A stretch of DNA of 64,000 bases, taken from positions 62,001 through 126,000 of the forward strand of contig NZ_FMVQ01000002.1 in the NCBI RefSeq assembly GCF_900102495.1, in the 5' to 3' direction. This DNA is from Nitrosospira sp. Nl5. Lineage in GTDB: Bacteria; Pseudomonadota; Gammaproteobacteria; Burkholderiales; Nitrosomonadaceae. The position numbers and the translations under genes are program-made. The notes under the pieces were generated by a model. That model ran no database searches. It had not been told where the DNA came from and saw nothing but the letters and a program-made list of their open reading frames with translations. Shown here piece by piece: positions 35,863 to 45,284 of this stretch (position 1 is the first letter of the stretch; each line of letters starts with the position of its first letter).

Positions 35863-36519
35863 ATGATGACATTGAATCTATTCGAAGACACAGCGCAATG
35901 CCAGGCACGGCAGGAGCAGTTGTCCCCTGGCGCGTTCGTGTTGCGGGGTTTTGCCGTACCGGACGAAACCGCTATTTTCGCGGCGCTTGGCCCCATTTTA
36001 AGCGCCGCTCCGCTCCGCCACCTGGTTACGCCGGGTGGTTTCCGCATGTCTGTGGCAATGACAAATTGCGGTTCTTATGGCTGGGTAGCGGATCGCACAG
36101 GGTATCGATATGATGCGATAGATCCGAAAAGCGGCAAGCTCTGGCCTTCCATGCCCGACGTTTTCCTGAAATTGGCGCAGGACGCCGCGGCAACTGCAGG
36201 TTTCGAGGATTTCAAGCCCAATGCGTGCCTCGTTAACCGGTATGATCCAGGCACACGGCTGTCGTTGCACCAGGATAAAAATGAGCGTGGCTTCAGCGCG
36301 CCTATCGTTTCGGTTTCACTCGGGATTCCGGCTGTTTTTCTGTGGGGCGCGTTGCGTCGGGAGGACAAGCCGGTGCGAGTGCAACTGATGCATGGCGACG
36401 TCATGGTATGGGGCGGGCCGTCGAGGCTGCACTATCATGGCGTTTTGCCGCTCAAGGAAGGTCATCATCCGTTAACAGGTACGCATCGGATTAACCTGAC
36501 CTTTCGCAAAGCGGTGTAG
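35863..36519 (+). CDS. alkB: AlkB oxidative demethylase
   Basis: A 218-residue AlkB that removes methyl groups from 1-methyladenine and 3-methylcytosine using Fe(II), O2 and 2-oxoglutarate. The iron ligands lie in LHQDKNE (HxD) and RLHYHGV. The 2OG-binding RINLTFR closes the protein. An earlier in-frame ATG (35836) overlaps the upstream gene by 14 bases, but the start at 35863/35866 gives the family-like MTLNLFED opening. The exact start is uncertain. Confidence 0.94.
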   Translation: MMTLNLFEDTAQCQARQEQLSPGAFVLRGFAVPDETAIFAALGPILSAAPLRHLVTPGGFRMSVAMTNCGSYGWVADRTGYRYDAIDPKSGKLWPSMPDVFLKLAQDAAATAGFEDFKPNACLVNRYDPGTRLSLHQDKNERGFSAPIVSVSLGIPAVFLWGALRREDKPVRVQLMHGDVMVWGGPSRLHYHGVLPLKEGHHPLTGTHRINLTFRKAV

Positions 36520-36693
36520 TCATATCTCATTTTATCCCAATGTCGTCAATCGCGGAGCTGGTGAAACGGCGGCGCCTCACGCTGACAGGTGCGCGTTGCG
36601 CCGGAACATGAATGCGCCGGCCTACTACCCTTGTCGCAACGCCAGGGGGCAATGACAGGTTACAATGCCGCAAGTCCCTGTTTTTCAGGCTCC

Positions 36694-37086
36694 TCAGGAC
36701 ACGATAAACTGTGCCGTTCCACTGAGATTGACAATGGAATAAAGTTGCTGCGGGCCTGGCGGCGGCCCTGCAATCGTAGTTGGGGCAGTGGTCGTGATTC
36801 CGGGAACCTTGATACAAGTGCCGCTAGACTGAGGTATCACCGTAACAATAGGCAGAACCAAAGAAAAAGTGACAGTCCGAAGGTCTGGAATTGTTTCCAG
36901 CGTTACCGTGATCAACTGACCGATTTCAGTATCCAGAAGGCGAACTTCTTCACCTCTGAAGGAACGGCTGAGTTGCCCATCGCGATAGCTGAAAATCGGG
37001 CCTCCTAAAATACTTGTGCTGGAATAAGTTACCTGGATGGCGCCTTGGCTAAGTTCAAACAGGTTAGCTTGTGTAAATCCTTCCAT
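36694..37086 (-). CDS. Hypothetical protein, unknown family
   Basis: A 130-residue protein with a strong GGGAGG ribosome site 9 bases before its ATG, which supports it as real. No signal peptide, membrane segment or catalytic motif is visible. The N-terminal half is beta-prone (YSSTSILGGPIFSYRDGQL), and a Thr/Pro-rich linker (TTTAPTTIAGPPPGP) precedes the final strand TAQFIVS. One cysteine. I do not recognise the family. It is a lone gene, convergent with alkB. Confidence 0.65.
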   Translation of the reverse strand: MEGFTQANLFELSQGAIQVTYSSTSILGGPIFSYRDGQLSRSFRGEEVRLLDTEIGQLITVTLETIPDLRTVTFSLVLPIVTVIPQSSGTCIKVPGITTTAPTTIAGPPPGPQQLYSIVNLSGTAQFIVS

Positions 37087-37665
37087 AACTAATCCTCCCT
37101 ATCATTTCCCAAAATATTTAAGTACCCCGACCATCCGGACAGTTATTCCTGTCTTTCTCTGGTTATTTGGATGCTCTTTCGCAGAAAAAATCGTCACACG
37201 GCGGACGTCAATTAAAAGGCATGTTACGCATAAAGAGCGAAAAAGCTGGTGAACCGGAATTAACTATAGATGACGGAGTTGAAAAAGCAAGGAATAGTAA
37301 GGGGGAGATTATGAAAGAAAGTCTACCACGATGGCCGGTGAGGTTTTCAGTCCCGCAGTTCCTTTCCATCCTTGCGCGCACAGGCGTTCAGCAAGCGCTG
37401 AGCAAGGGCCCCGAGTTGGCTCCAAGAGAGGTCTTATTCAGAGGCCCTTAGCGTTGATGAAATTAAAATCGCGTCACAAATAATTAAACGGCCCGCAACG
37501 GGCGCGTCATATTTGCACCTTATATTTCACTCGTGCTGCAAGATCACGCGCGGTGAATCCCGCCCGAGAGCATTCGCAATTCGCCATGGTAGACATTTGT
37601 GACCAGGCCCGGTTTACCGGTATTCCGCACGCCATTCTTGCTAAACCTATTTTTAGGAGCAACGG
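37087..37665. other. Intergenic region upstream of the PhoX-like gene
   Basis: About 580 bases. A 46-codon ORF at 37311-37451 has a good GGGGGAG ribosome site (see separate entry). GCCCGCAACGGGC near 37492 forms a small hairpin. Otherwise no features I can support. Confidence 0.35.
37311..37451 (+). CDS. Possible 46-residue small protein
   Basis: A short ORF opening MKESLPRWPVRFSVPQFLSI, with GGGGGAG 4 bases before its ATG. It is basic in its first half. The frame stays open upstream to 37167 without a ribosome site. No family is recognised and codon evidence is thin, so this is only a candidate supported by its ribosome site. Confidence 0.25.
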   Translation: MKESLPRWPVRFSVPQFLSILARTGVQQALSKGPELAPREVLFRGP

Positions 37666-39072
37666 ATGTCCACGCAGATAAACCTGCACTCCCTAGTTTG
37701 CAGTTCGCTTCTTGTCGTGGCGAGTGCGACGCAAGCTACCGGAGCGAGCACCGACTTTGACAATTACAACGCCTTGCCCAATAGCGTCGCAGCGGGTTCG
37801 CTGCCGGAAGCAAGACCATTCCAGCTGTCCAGTCCGCTGTTCAGGCAATTCACACTCGATGCCAATACCCCAACCAGGGGGCGTCGCCGCGGGGATAACT
37901 GGGATATGATTACCGCCAACGAAACGGGCGTCGATGCCGGCCGTTATCTGTTCAGTCCTTTTGAAACGGCTACCGCCGGCGTGAAGCGCTTCGACTTGCG
38001 GACTAACGCCTCGGTGACCATCGTCGCTGAGGGTGCCCTGGACTTTGTCTCGGGCGACGCCTCGCGCTGGACCCCTTGGGGAAGCTACGTGACCGCGGAA
38101 GAATCCTGGGGCGCGGGGAGCACTAAAGGCCGCCTGTTCGAACTCACCAATCCAATTACAACGAGCGGTCCGGCAACCTCGAATTTTGTGCAACGCGCCA
38201 TTATTCCGCATGTGGCTCACGAAGGCCTGGCGTTTGACAGAAATAACAACCTGTATTTTATCGATGAGTTCAATGGCGGCAGTATTTACAAATATATCTC
38301 TGCCAATCCGAACGCATCGGACGGAGACAGCTACTTCGCCGCCGGCCAGACCTTTGTGATGCGGGTTAACGGCGGCGGTAACGCCAATGCGACTGGTGTG
38401 ATCACCTGGGCGCCGATTACGGACATTAATGGGGCTGCACTTGCCAATATCTCGGTCCTTAACGCCGATGGCACGATTGACGGCCGTGCGTCCGCCAAGA
38501 ACGCTTCTGTAACGGGATATCAGCGGCCGGAGGATATTGAAATTCAGACACTTCCCAACGGTAATCAAATCCTTTATGTCGCAACCACTGAAACTAACGA
38601 AGTCTATTCCTTCAATCTGGATAACAACACCGCAAAACTCTTCGTATCGCCAGCATCTGTTGATGAGGCCACCGGTCACCCTGTTGGCGAAGCGTTCAAA
38701 TCGCCAGACAATATTGCGATCGATGCAGCCGGGAATATCTATATTGTTGAAGATCAGCCTGGCGGCTCGGCTGATATCTGGCTTGCAAAGGATGAGAACC
38801 GCGATGGCGTCGCTGAATCGATAGGCCGTTGGGCTTCAATGGCTACGATCGATGCCGAGCCGACGGGTTTATATTTCGACAAGTTCAATCCAAATGTCGC
38901 CTATGTAAACGTCCAGCACACCGGAAGTGATATGGATCGCATGATACGGATTTATGTGGATCATCCGATCCAGATTTCCGTGGCTTCTGAAGCAAAGACC
39001 TATACCATGATGCTGGCAGGTCTGGGCACGATGGCAGCGGTGGTTCGACGCAGAATCGTCTCCGCTGCCTAA
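37666..39072 (+). CDS. PhoX/DUF839-like exported protein with degenerate PEP-CTERM tail
   Basis: A 468-residue exported protein. A signal peptide (SLVCSSLLVVASATQATGAS, about 9-28) precedes a DUF839/PhoX-like beta-propeller with WGSYVTAEESWG, HVAHEGLAFDRNNNLYFIDE and repeated NxYIVED strands. PhoX enzymes are calcium/iron phosphatases. Activity here is not shown. The last 30 residues, EAKTYTMMLAGLGTMAAVVRRR, match a PEP-CTERM sorting tail (helix then Arg cluster), but the PEP motif itself reads SEA. An AGGAG site precedes the ATG. Confidence 0.82.
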   Translation: MSTQINLHSLVCSSLLVVASATQATGASTDFDNYNALPNSVAAGSLPEARPFQLSSPLFRQFTLDANTPTRGRRRGDNWDMITANETGVDAGRYLFSPFETATAGVKRFDLRTNASVTIVAEGALDFVSGDASRWTPWGSYVTAEESWGAGSTKGRLFELTNPITTSGPATSNFVQRAIIPHVAHEGLAFDRNNNLYFIDEFNGGSIYKYISANPNASDGDSYFAAGQTFVMRVNGGGNANATGVITWAPITDINGAALANISVLNADGTIDGRASAKNASVTGYQRPEDIEIQTLPNGNQILYVATTETNEVYSFNLDNNTAKLFVSPASVDEATGHPVGEAFKSPDNIAIDAAGNIYIVEDQPGGSADIWLAKDENRDGVAESIGRWASMATIDAEPTGLYFDKFNPNVAYVNVQHTGSDMDRMIRIYVDHPIQISVASEAKTYTMMLAGLGTMAAVVRRRIVSAA

Positions 39073-39438
39073 CAAGTCTTCTGCCGGTCTATTACGAGTC
39101 ATTCCGTGGCTTGCTTTAAGGCATTTATGGCACAGTATCACGGTATTATTGTTACCTGCTTGGCTACGTGAATGCACCTAGGGGGTCTTGCTTTTCCGCC
39201 ACGATTAAATATAATAAGAATCATTATCACTGAATAGTGCAATCCCTGTTCAGTGATAAGTGAAAGGCGCCCGGACGAAGAAAAATATCGACCGTCAGCA
39301 CGCCAGCCCATCCTGGGCAAGCCAGCCAGATTCGCCGCCCCATTCGAATTTATCCGCACTCTGCCGGGCATCCGCCTCAAGGGTCTACATATCCTGCGAT
39401 TTCCAACAACCTGGATACGCACACACATCTTGGCTCTG
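39073..39438. other. Intergenic region with a Fur box
   Basis: About 370 bases before the siderophore receptor. A Fur-box-like sequence lies at 39210-39228. A long reading frame runs in from 39253 through the receptor but starts with GTG without a good ribosome site. Confidence 0.45.
39210..39228 (+). promoter_or_regulatory. Fur box
   Basis: TATAATAAGAATCATTATC matches the classical 19-base Fur consensus GATAATGATAATCATTATC at 16 of 19 positions. It lies about 210 bases before the likely receptor start codon and about 25 before the extended frame, consistent with iron repression of the receptor. Confidence 0.7.
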
Positions 39439-41622
39439 ATGCAACATTACTTTGATTTGGTGGAATCTTGGCAGCGTCCCTATGAACGTGAGATTGACTG
39501 GCTCCCGCAGGTATGGCAAGGCATCACGAAAACGAATTTACACTCGGTGCTTGTCGCACTCTCGCTGGCGTCCTGGATTCCTCAGTCAGATGCCCAGACG
39601 CTCGGCCAGACGGAGGCAGGTAAAAAACTCCCCACCATGACCGTGACAGGGGAGCGCACAGGGAGCTTTAAGTCCGATTTCGTTCAGGTCGGGACATTCC
39701 GTGATATGGCGCCGCTCGACGTGCCGCAGACCAGTAATGTGGTGACACGGGAGGTTCTCGACGCCCAGGCTACAACCGGCCTGTTCGGCGCTCTGCGTAA
39801 TACAGCCGGCGTCACGCGTTCTCAATTGAGCGGTTCGACTTACGACAATATTTCGATTCGCGGCATTCTGGTGGAGAATCGCAGCAATTACCGGCTTAAC
39901 GGATCGTTGCCGATTATCAACCTGATCGATATTCCAATGGAAAACAAGGAACGTGTCGAAGTGCTCAAAGGCGCCTCATCACTATACTATGGCTTCGTGC
40001 CGCCCTCCGGAATCGTAAACCTGGTAACCAAACGCGCCGGCAAGGATCCCATAACCAACCTTTCGTTATTGGCTAACAGCTACGGCGGCACGAATGTGCA
40101 TATCGATCTCGGCCGGCGCTTCGGCAGCCAGCAGGAATTCGGCGCGCGCATTAATTTACTCGCCGGCCACGAAGATATTGGGATTCACAATTTCTCCGGT
40201 TACCGTGCGCTTACCTCGGGGGCTTTCGACTGGCGGGTCACAGACAAGCTTTCCTTGAAGTTCGATGTAGAGCATTACCGCAAAGAAGTCTCCGAGCAGG
40301 CGGCGATTCAGGCACCGGCAGCAGTCAATGGCGTTATCACTCTGCCCCAGGTGCCGGACAATCGCCTCAATCTCGCTGGGGAGTGGCAGAAATATGACGC
40401 CGAGGCTACCAATCTGCTGTTACGTGCCGATTACGCAATCAGTGACAATTGGGCGCTGTTATTCGAGGTCGGCAAGGCACAAACCAGACGGGACCGCAAC
40501 TTCTCCCAGTTCCAGAATTACGATCTCGCTACAGGTCAAGGTACATTGCGCACTTTCTTCAACCGCGGCCAGGTGTGGGACAACGAGAACATTCGCGCCG
40601 AGGTGTTCGGCCGCTTGCCGGGCAAGTGGATCACCCACGAGGTGTCACTGGGCTTCACGGGCAATTCTCGCAGCCAGGATCCTCGTACCTCATCCACGTT
40701 CGATGCGTCGCAGAATTTGTACAACCCGGTTGACATCGCGCGACAATCTCCCATGGTTCCATTCCGTCCAAATCCATCGAAGATAACGGACATGGGAATC
40801 TATTTATCCGACCGGATTTTGATCGGCGATAAATGGCAAGCCATGCTGGGAGTACGCGGCAGCTTCTACGAGAGTGTCGCGGCTACCACGCACTATAAGG
40901 CAGATAACGTCAATCCGTCGGTGTCGCTGATGTATAAGCCTATTCCCAACGTATCGATCTATGGCAGTTATATCGAAGGGGTTGAGGAAAGTGGGCAGGC
41001 GCCGGCCAACCGTGCCAATAATGGCGAGATATTGGCGCCGGCATTGTCAAAACAGAAGGAAATCGGTATCAAAGCGATGCTCGCGCAAGGAATACTGCTG
41101 CAGGTAGCCGCCTTTGATATTAAACGCGCATCCACGACAGTGGACTCCGCCAATCGATTCGTTCTGAATGGCATGGCGCAATACCGGGGAGTGGAAGTGG
41201 CAGCTTCCGGCGAGGTGACGAAGCAATTGTCGCTTATTGCATCAGCCCTGTTCATGGAGGCCAGGCAGCTGAATAAGGGTAATGCGGACACTTTCGACAA
41301 GATACCCGATAACACGCCGGAACGCACCGCCAGCCTGTTTGCCGAATATCGCCTGCAAAGCATACCGGGGCTGGCACTTAGCAGCGGCGTGTATTACGTG
41401 GGCAGACGTCCGGTCAACAGTGCAAACCAGGCCTTCGTCGATGACTACGTGATACTGTCCTTCGGGGCGCGCCATGCGACTCGCATTGCCGGCAAACGCA
41501 CCACGATCCAGGCGGTAGTGGACAACGCGACCAACAGCAACTACTGGAGTACCGCAGGCAACGGCCTGCTGGGCGTTGGCGCGCCTGTCCTGGGGAAAGT
41601 CTTTGCTCGGGTCGAATTCTGA
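39439..41622 (+). CDS. TonB-dependent siderophore receptor
   Basis: A 727-residue receptor from the ATG at 39439. The open frame extends to a GTG at 39253, and neither has a convincing ribosome site. A signal segment (SVLVALSLASWIPQSDAQ) is followed by the plug domain with NISIRGILVENR and VEVLKGASSLYYG, PPSGIVNLVTKR, then a barrel ending in VFARVEF. It belongs to the FhuA/FpvA-like siderophore receptors. The PepSY-TM gene downstream and the Fur box upstream support iron uptake. The exact siderophore is unknown. Confidence 0.9.
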   Translation: MQHYFDLVESWQRPYEREIDWLPQVWQGITKTNLHSVLVALSLASWIPQSDAQTLGQTEAGKKLPTMTVTGERTGSFKSDFVQVGTFRDMAPLDVPQTSNVVTREVLDAQATTGLFGALRNTAGVTRSQLSGSTYDNISIRGILVENRSNYRLNGSLPIINLIDIPMENKERVEVLKGASSLYYGFVPPSGIVNLVTKRAGKDPITNLSLLANSYGGTNVHIDLGRRFGSQQEFGARINLLAGHEDIGIHNFSGYRALTSGAFDWRVTDKLSLKFDVEHYRKEVSEQAAIQAPAAVNGVITLPQVPDNRLNLAGEWQKYDAEATNLLLRADYAISDNWALLFEVGKAQTRRDRNFSQFQNYDLATGQGTLRTFFNRGQVWDNENIRAEVFGRLPGKWITHEVSLGFTGNSRSQDPRTSSTFDASQNLYNPVDIARQSPMVPFRPNPSKITDMGIYLSDRILIGDKWQAMLGVRGSFYESVAATTHYKADNVNPSVSLMYKPIPNVSIYGSYIEGVEESGQAPANRANNGEILAPALSKQKEIGIKAMLAQGILLQVAAFDIKRASTTVDSANRFVLNGMAQYRGVEVAASGEVTKQLSLIASALFMEARQLNKGNADTFDKIPDNTPERTASLFAEYRLQSIPGLALSSGVYYVGRRPVNSANQAFVDDYVILSFGARHATRIAGKRTTIQAVVDNATNSNYWSTAGNGLLGVGAPVLGKVFARVEF

Positions 41623-41707
41623 TTACAGCGTGGAACGTTCAGTTGGGTTTGAATTTCCGGCCAGGAAGGGTTTCCCGGCTATGCAGCGCCTATTCCAGGG
41701 TATTTTC

Positions 41708-42850
41708 ATGAAAATACGAAGAGTCATCTTCAATTTTCACCTTTATATCGGTCTGGCGGCCGGGCTGTTTCTGGTGCTTAGCGGATTGACCGGCAGCATG
41801 ATCGTTTTCCGGGAAGAGATCGAAACGCTGGCGCATCCCGAATTAATGGAAACAGCGGGACATGGTGAACGTACTCCTGTACAGACGGTATTGAATGCGG
41901 TCAGGCATACATATCCCCAGGACAGGCTTCTTTCTGTGCGCATGCCGCGCACCCCGCAGCAGACCTATCTGCTGAAAATGAATGACGCACATGGCTTATT
42001 CGTTTATGCGGATCCCTACAGTGGCGAACTGCTTGGCGCAGTTCGCCAGGAGGATACTTTCATGGGATGGATCGCCCTCCTGCATACCGAACTTCTGATC
42101 GGCGAGCGCGGTAAAAACATCCTTGGCGCTAGCGCTTTGCTATTGATCTGCATGATTGTCACAGGGCTCTTTCTGTGGTGGCCGCGCAATGGAATAAGAA
42201 AGATTTCTCGAGGCTTCAAAATCGATTGGCACGCGCCATGGAAGAAATTGATCTTTGATATGCATCGTGCATTGGGCATCTATACCGCATTTTTTCTTCT
42301 GATTATTGCTTTCACCGGGCTTTCTCTGGTTTTCAACAATACTATGGCAGGGCTTACCAACTTTCTGACAGGCAGTCCATCAAGACCGGCACCGCCTCTT
42401 TCCGGTTTACCGGTGGCAGGGAGCACGGGACTTTCACTTGACGAGCTGTTGAATCATGCCGACCGCATGCTGCCAGGTCCCACCACATGGATCAGTTTTC
42501 CGCAAACGCCGCAGGCGCCGTTGGTCGTGCGCAAGAAAATGCCGGAAGAATCTCATCCCAACGGGCGAAGTTTTATCTATTTCGATCAGTATACAGGCGA
42601 CATATTGCTTATCGAGAATGCCTTGATGGCTCCTTCAGGAACCCGCATTTATAATACTTTTTATCCTTTACATATCGGGATAATGGGTGGATTGCCAACC
42701 CGTATCTTACAAGCGATCATTGGTTTTTCACCCCTTATTCTATTTGCTACCGGCTATATCATGTGGAGAAACCGAAGGAGGGCGAAAGCATATCAAAGCG
42801 GTTCCAAAAATTGGACCTCAAACTCAGGCGTGCTGCGGCCGGATAAGTAG
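41708..42850 (+). CDS. PepSY-associated TM protein (PiuB type)
   Basis: A 380-residue membrane protein from the ATG at 41708 (MKIRRVIFNFHLYIGLAAGL). An ATG at 41681 with GGAAGGG is a close alternative. Four main membrane segments and PepSY domains are visible. Conserved elements include the first-helix HLYIGLAAGLF, ...FDMHRALGIYTAFFLLIIAFTG (split at DMHRALG) and HIGIMGG, with histidines that could bind heme. The family is found with siderophore receptors, probably in reductive iron release. It follows the receptor by 85 bases and shares its likely Fur control. Confidence 0.88.
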   Translation: MKIRRVIFNFHLYIGLAAGLFLVLSGLTGSMIVFREEIETLAHPELMETAGHGERTPVQTVLNAVRHTYPQDRLLSVRMPRTPQQTYLLKMNDAHGLFVYADPYSGELLGAVRQEDTFMGWIALLHTELLIGERGKNILGASALLLICMIVTGLFLWWPRNGIRKISRGFKIDWHAPWKKLIFDMHRALGIYTAFFLLIIAFTGLSLVFNNTMAGLTNFLTGSPSRPAPPLSGLPVAGSTGLSLDELLNHADRMLPGPTTWISFPQTPQAPLVVRKKMPEESHPNGRSFIYFDQYTGDILLIENALMAPSGTRIYNTFYPLHIGIMGGLPTRILQAIIGFSPLILFATGYIMWRNRRRAKAYQSGSKNWTSNSGVLRPDK

Positions 42851-42901
42851 AATTGCAGGGCAGGCAAAATTCCGGCTTACGATATGTTTATCGCCTATTT
42901 T

Positions 42902-44794
42902 TTACCAATGCAGGCGACGCAATAACGAACGCTTTTTCCGCTGGTGTCCCTGCATGCGTTGCAGAATATTGTCCAGCATCCGGATAGCCTGGATAATGTG
43001 CGGGCCCTTGTTGAGCATAACGCATTCGGCCCGCTCGCCCATGGCGGCATCGGTGACTTCGGCACGGCTCGGCTTACCGGTCTTGGCCAACCCCTCCAGC
43101 ACCTGGGTAGCCCAGATTACCGGAAGATGCGCTGCTTCGGCCAACCACAAAATTTCTTCCTGCAATTCCGCCAATCGTTCATAACCGCATTCCACGGCCA
43201 GATCGCCACGCGCGATCATGACCCCAACTATTGGTGAACGTAGCAGGGTAAACATCAGCGCCGGCAACTGCTCGAAAGCGGCACGGGTCTCGATTTTGAT
43301 CACAATACCCAGCTTATCGGCCTTGAGGCGCGCCAGATGCTGTTGCAGCAATTCGATATCAGCGGGCCTCCGCACAAAGGAAAGCCCAACCATATCCGCA
43401 TGACGGGCGACGAATTCAAGATGCGTGATGTCGAGAGCTGTCAGCCCGTCCAGATCGAGTTGGCTATCCGGCAAATTGATGCCCTTGTCAGGCAGTAATT
43501 TTTCCCCGCTATCCCGCGCCTGCGTGATCTCCACCACGATTTCACCGGTATTGGCGCTCCGGATCACTCCGCCGATGCGGCCGTCATCGATCAGGATGCG
43601 TTCGCCGGAATGAACCCCGGCAAAGACCTCCGGCAATGAACAGGCAATGCTGGCCGCGCGCAGCAACCGTCCGCCCTCGTCGAACTGGGCGGGATGTCCG
43701 GGAATCGGCGCGCGCGTTACGATCAGCCTATCCCCCTTAAACAACCGGATCGTTTCCGGCAGCTGAGGCAGGGCACCTACCTCGCCCGCATATCCGGCCC
43801 CGCGGGCATGCCCGGAAACGGGTACTCGCAACAGGTAGAGCTTCAAGCCTGGCTTGACATAAGCGGTTTGACCGGATTCGGCCCAGTAGCCGGTCCCGAC
43901 CTGGCCAACCAGTTGCAGGCTGCGCAATGCTCCCCTGGCATCGTTGAATTCGATCCTGTCTTGCGCTGTCGCCTGCGCCAGCCAATCTCCTTTAACCGGA
44001 AGACAGACGTGGGCATGTGCCGGGCAGGACGATGCATCATCCTCCGGATATACCCAGATGCGGACGGGATCCGTCACCTTGCCGTAGGCGTTGCGTCTCG
44101 GCTGCCATTTGAACACCGCAGGACCAGGCGCGAGTTCTCCGGTACGTAGCCTGGGTCCTCCCAGATCCATCAGAATGCGGCAGGGGCGGCCGGTTTCACG
44201 GCGGGCGCGCTTGACTTGCTTGATCATTCGCATCCAGACGGCGGTATCATCATGCGCGCAATTGATGCGGGCGCAATCCATACCCTGCAGAAGCATTTCC
44301 TTGATCAGTGAATAGTCGTCGGCGGCTTCGCTCTGCAACGTGACCAGAATACGGCCGCGTCTGTGCGGCGGGGTTTTTCCGAGAAGGTTATTGGTGTTGG
44401 TCTCCAATAATACCGGACCCGGTGCGGAAGAGTCGATAAGGGAGGGAGACGCTTGCCGGGGCTGCTTTTCCAGCGCGCACCGCAACAGGGCAATCATGGC
44501 GTCCAGATTGCTCAGGACGTGCGACTCGGCACGTCCCATGGAGGATAATCCGGCCGCTGCAAGCTTCTCCTGCAAGGGCCGTACATCACGCCGCCGCAAG
44601 CCGAGATAATGAATCAGATTGGCTGCGCTGGCTCGATGACGCGCGTCCACCTTGTGGAATATTTCGGTGGACTCGCTTTCCATTGTCATCAATTCCTGAT
44701 GCAACGCGACCAATTCCTTTAACAACGCAGCGTAAGCTTTTCTTTTGCTGCACCTGGGTAAAGCGGTCTTAATGCTTTTGCGAGACGAGTTCAT
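42902..44794 (-). CDS. Atypical pyruvate kinase-like protein with N-terminal extension
   Basis: A 630-residue protein. The first about 150 residues are helical and absent from normal pyruvate kinases (about 470-480 residues). The barrel then follows with ARINCAHD, DLGGPRLRTGE, SFVRRPADI, VIKIETRAAFEQLP, MIARGDLAVECGYE and TQVLEGLAKTGKPSRAEVTDAA. Several catalytic motifs deviate: DTKGPEIR has become DLGGPRLR, and the C-terminal SGETA is replaced by LNKGPH. Normal activity is doubtful. A Fur-box-like site lies 99 bases upstream. Confidence 0.8.
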   Translation of the reverse strand: MNSSRKSIKTALPRCSKRKAYAALLKELVALHQELMTMESESTEIFHKVDARHRASAANLIHYLGLRRRDVRPLQEKLAAAGLSSMGRAESHVLSNLDAMIALLRCALEKQPRQASPSLIDSSAPGPVLLETNTNNLLGKTPPHRRGRILVTLQSEAADDYSLIKEMLLQGMDCARINCAHDDTAVWMRMIKQVKRARRETGRPCRILMDLGGPRLRTGELAPGPAVFKWQPRRNAYGKVTDPVRIWVYPEDDASSCPAHAHVCLPVKGDWLAQATAQDRIEFNDARGALRSLQLVGQVGTGYWAESGQTAYVKPGLKLYLLRVPVSGHARGAGYAGEVGALPQLPETIRLFKGDRLIVTRAPIPGHPAQFDEGGRLLRAASIACSLPEVFAGVHSGERILIDDGRIGGVIRSANTGEIVVEITQARDSGEKLLPDKGINLPDSQLDLDGLTALDITHLEFVARHADMVGLSFVRRPADIELLQQHLARLKADKLGIVIKIETRAAFEQLPALMFTLLRSPIVGVMIARGDLAVECGYERLAELQEEILWLAEAAHLPVIWATQVLEGLAKTGKPSRAEVTDAAMGERAECVMLNKGPHIIQAIRMLDNILQRMQGHQRKKRSLLRRLHW

Positions 44795-45284
44795 AATGGC
44801 CGTGGTTGTTCATATATGAAACGTTGACTGCATATTGTTACGCGGATGTGACAACCATAATAAAAAAGTCTTGCTTTTTTATTATTATTAATTATAATAA
44901 GAATCGTTATCATTATTAATTACAGAAATTACTGCACGCGCCAGGAGAGTTCGGTTACTAACGGCGATAACACATCCGCCACGACGACGAAACATATTGC
45001 GCTGACTGAGAGCCTGCCTGAAGTGATGCAAAAAGACGATATTGAGGACTGCTGCAAAGCCAAATGTAAAATTTATCCGTTGCCGCTGGGTTCTCCTACT
45101 CCAGCGGCCTTTTAGCCCGCCAGCCCATTTTCGGGCAAGCCAGCCAATTTTTTTTCCTCCAATCGTTATTTCCAAATAGTGCAGGGACGTTGCGTTGCGA
45201 GGAAGAAATCCTTTCTCAACGGCACAATTCTCAATACGGTTCCCCCTATCCGTATATTTGCCGTTATTTTCAGAGCTTGATCAT
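44795..45284. other. Intergenic region with Fur-like sites
   Basis: About 490 bases between the pyruvate kinase-like gene and the FMN reductase. It has the AT-rich Fur-like cluster around 44880-44925. A 95-codon minus-strand ORF (44888-45175) has no recognisable family or ribosome site and overlaps the site cluster, so I do not call it. Confidence 0.4.
44893..44911. promoter_or_regulatory. Fur-box-like site upstream of the pyruvate kinase-like gene
   Basis: TATAATAAGAATCGTTATC matches the Fur consensus at 15 of 19 positions and shares 18 of 19 with the site at 39210-39228. A further overlapping half-site (TTATCATTATT) follows. It lies about 99 bases before the start codon on the minus strand. 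Confidence 0.55.

Noticed and set aside
44888-45175. 95-codon minus-strand ORF upstream of the pyruvate kinase-like gene
   Set aside because: Overlaps the Fur-like sites, low complexity ends, no family.
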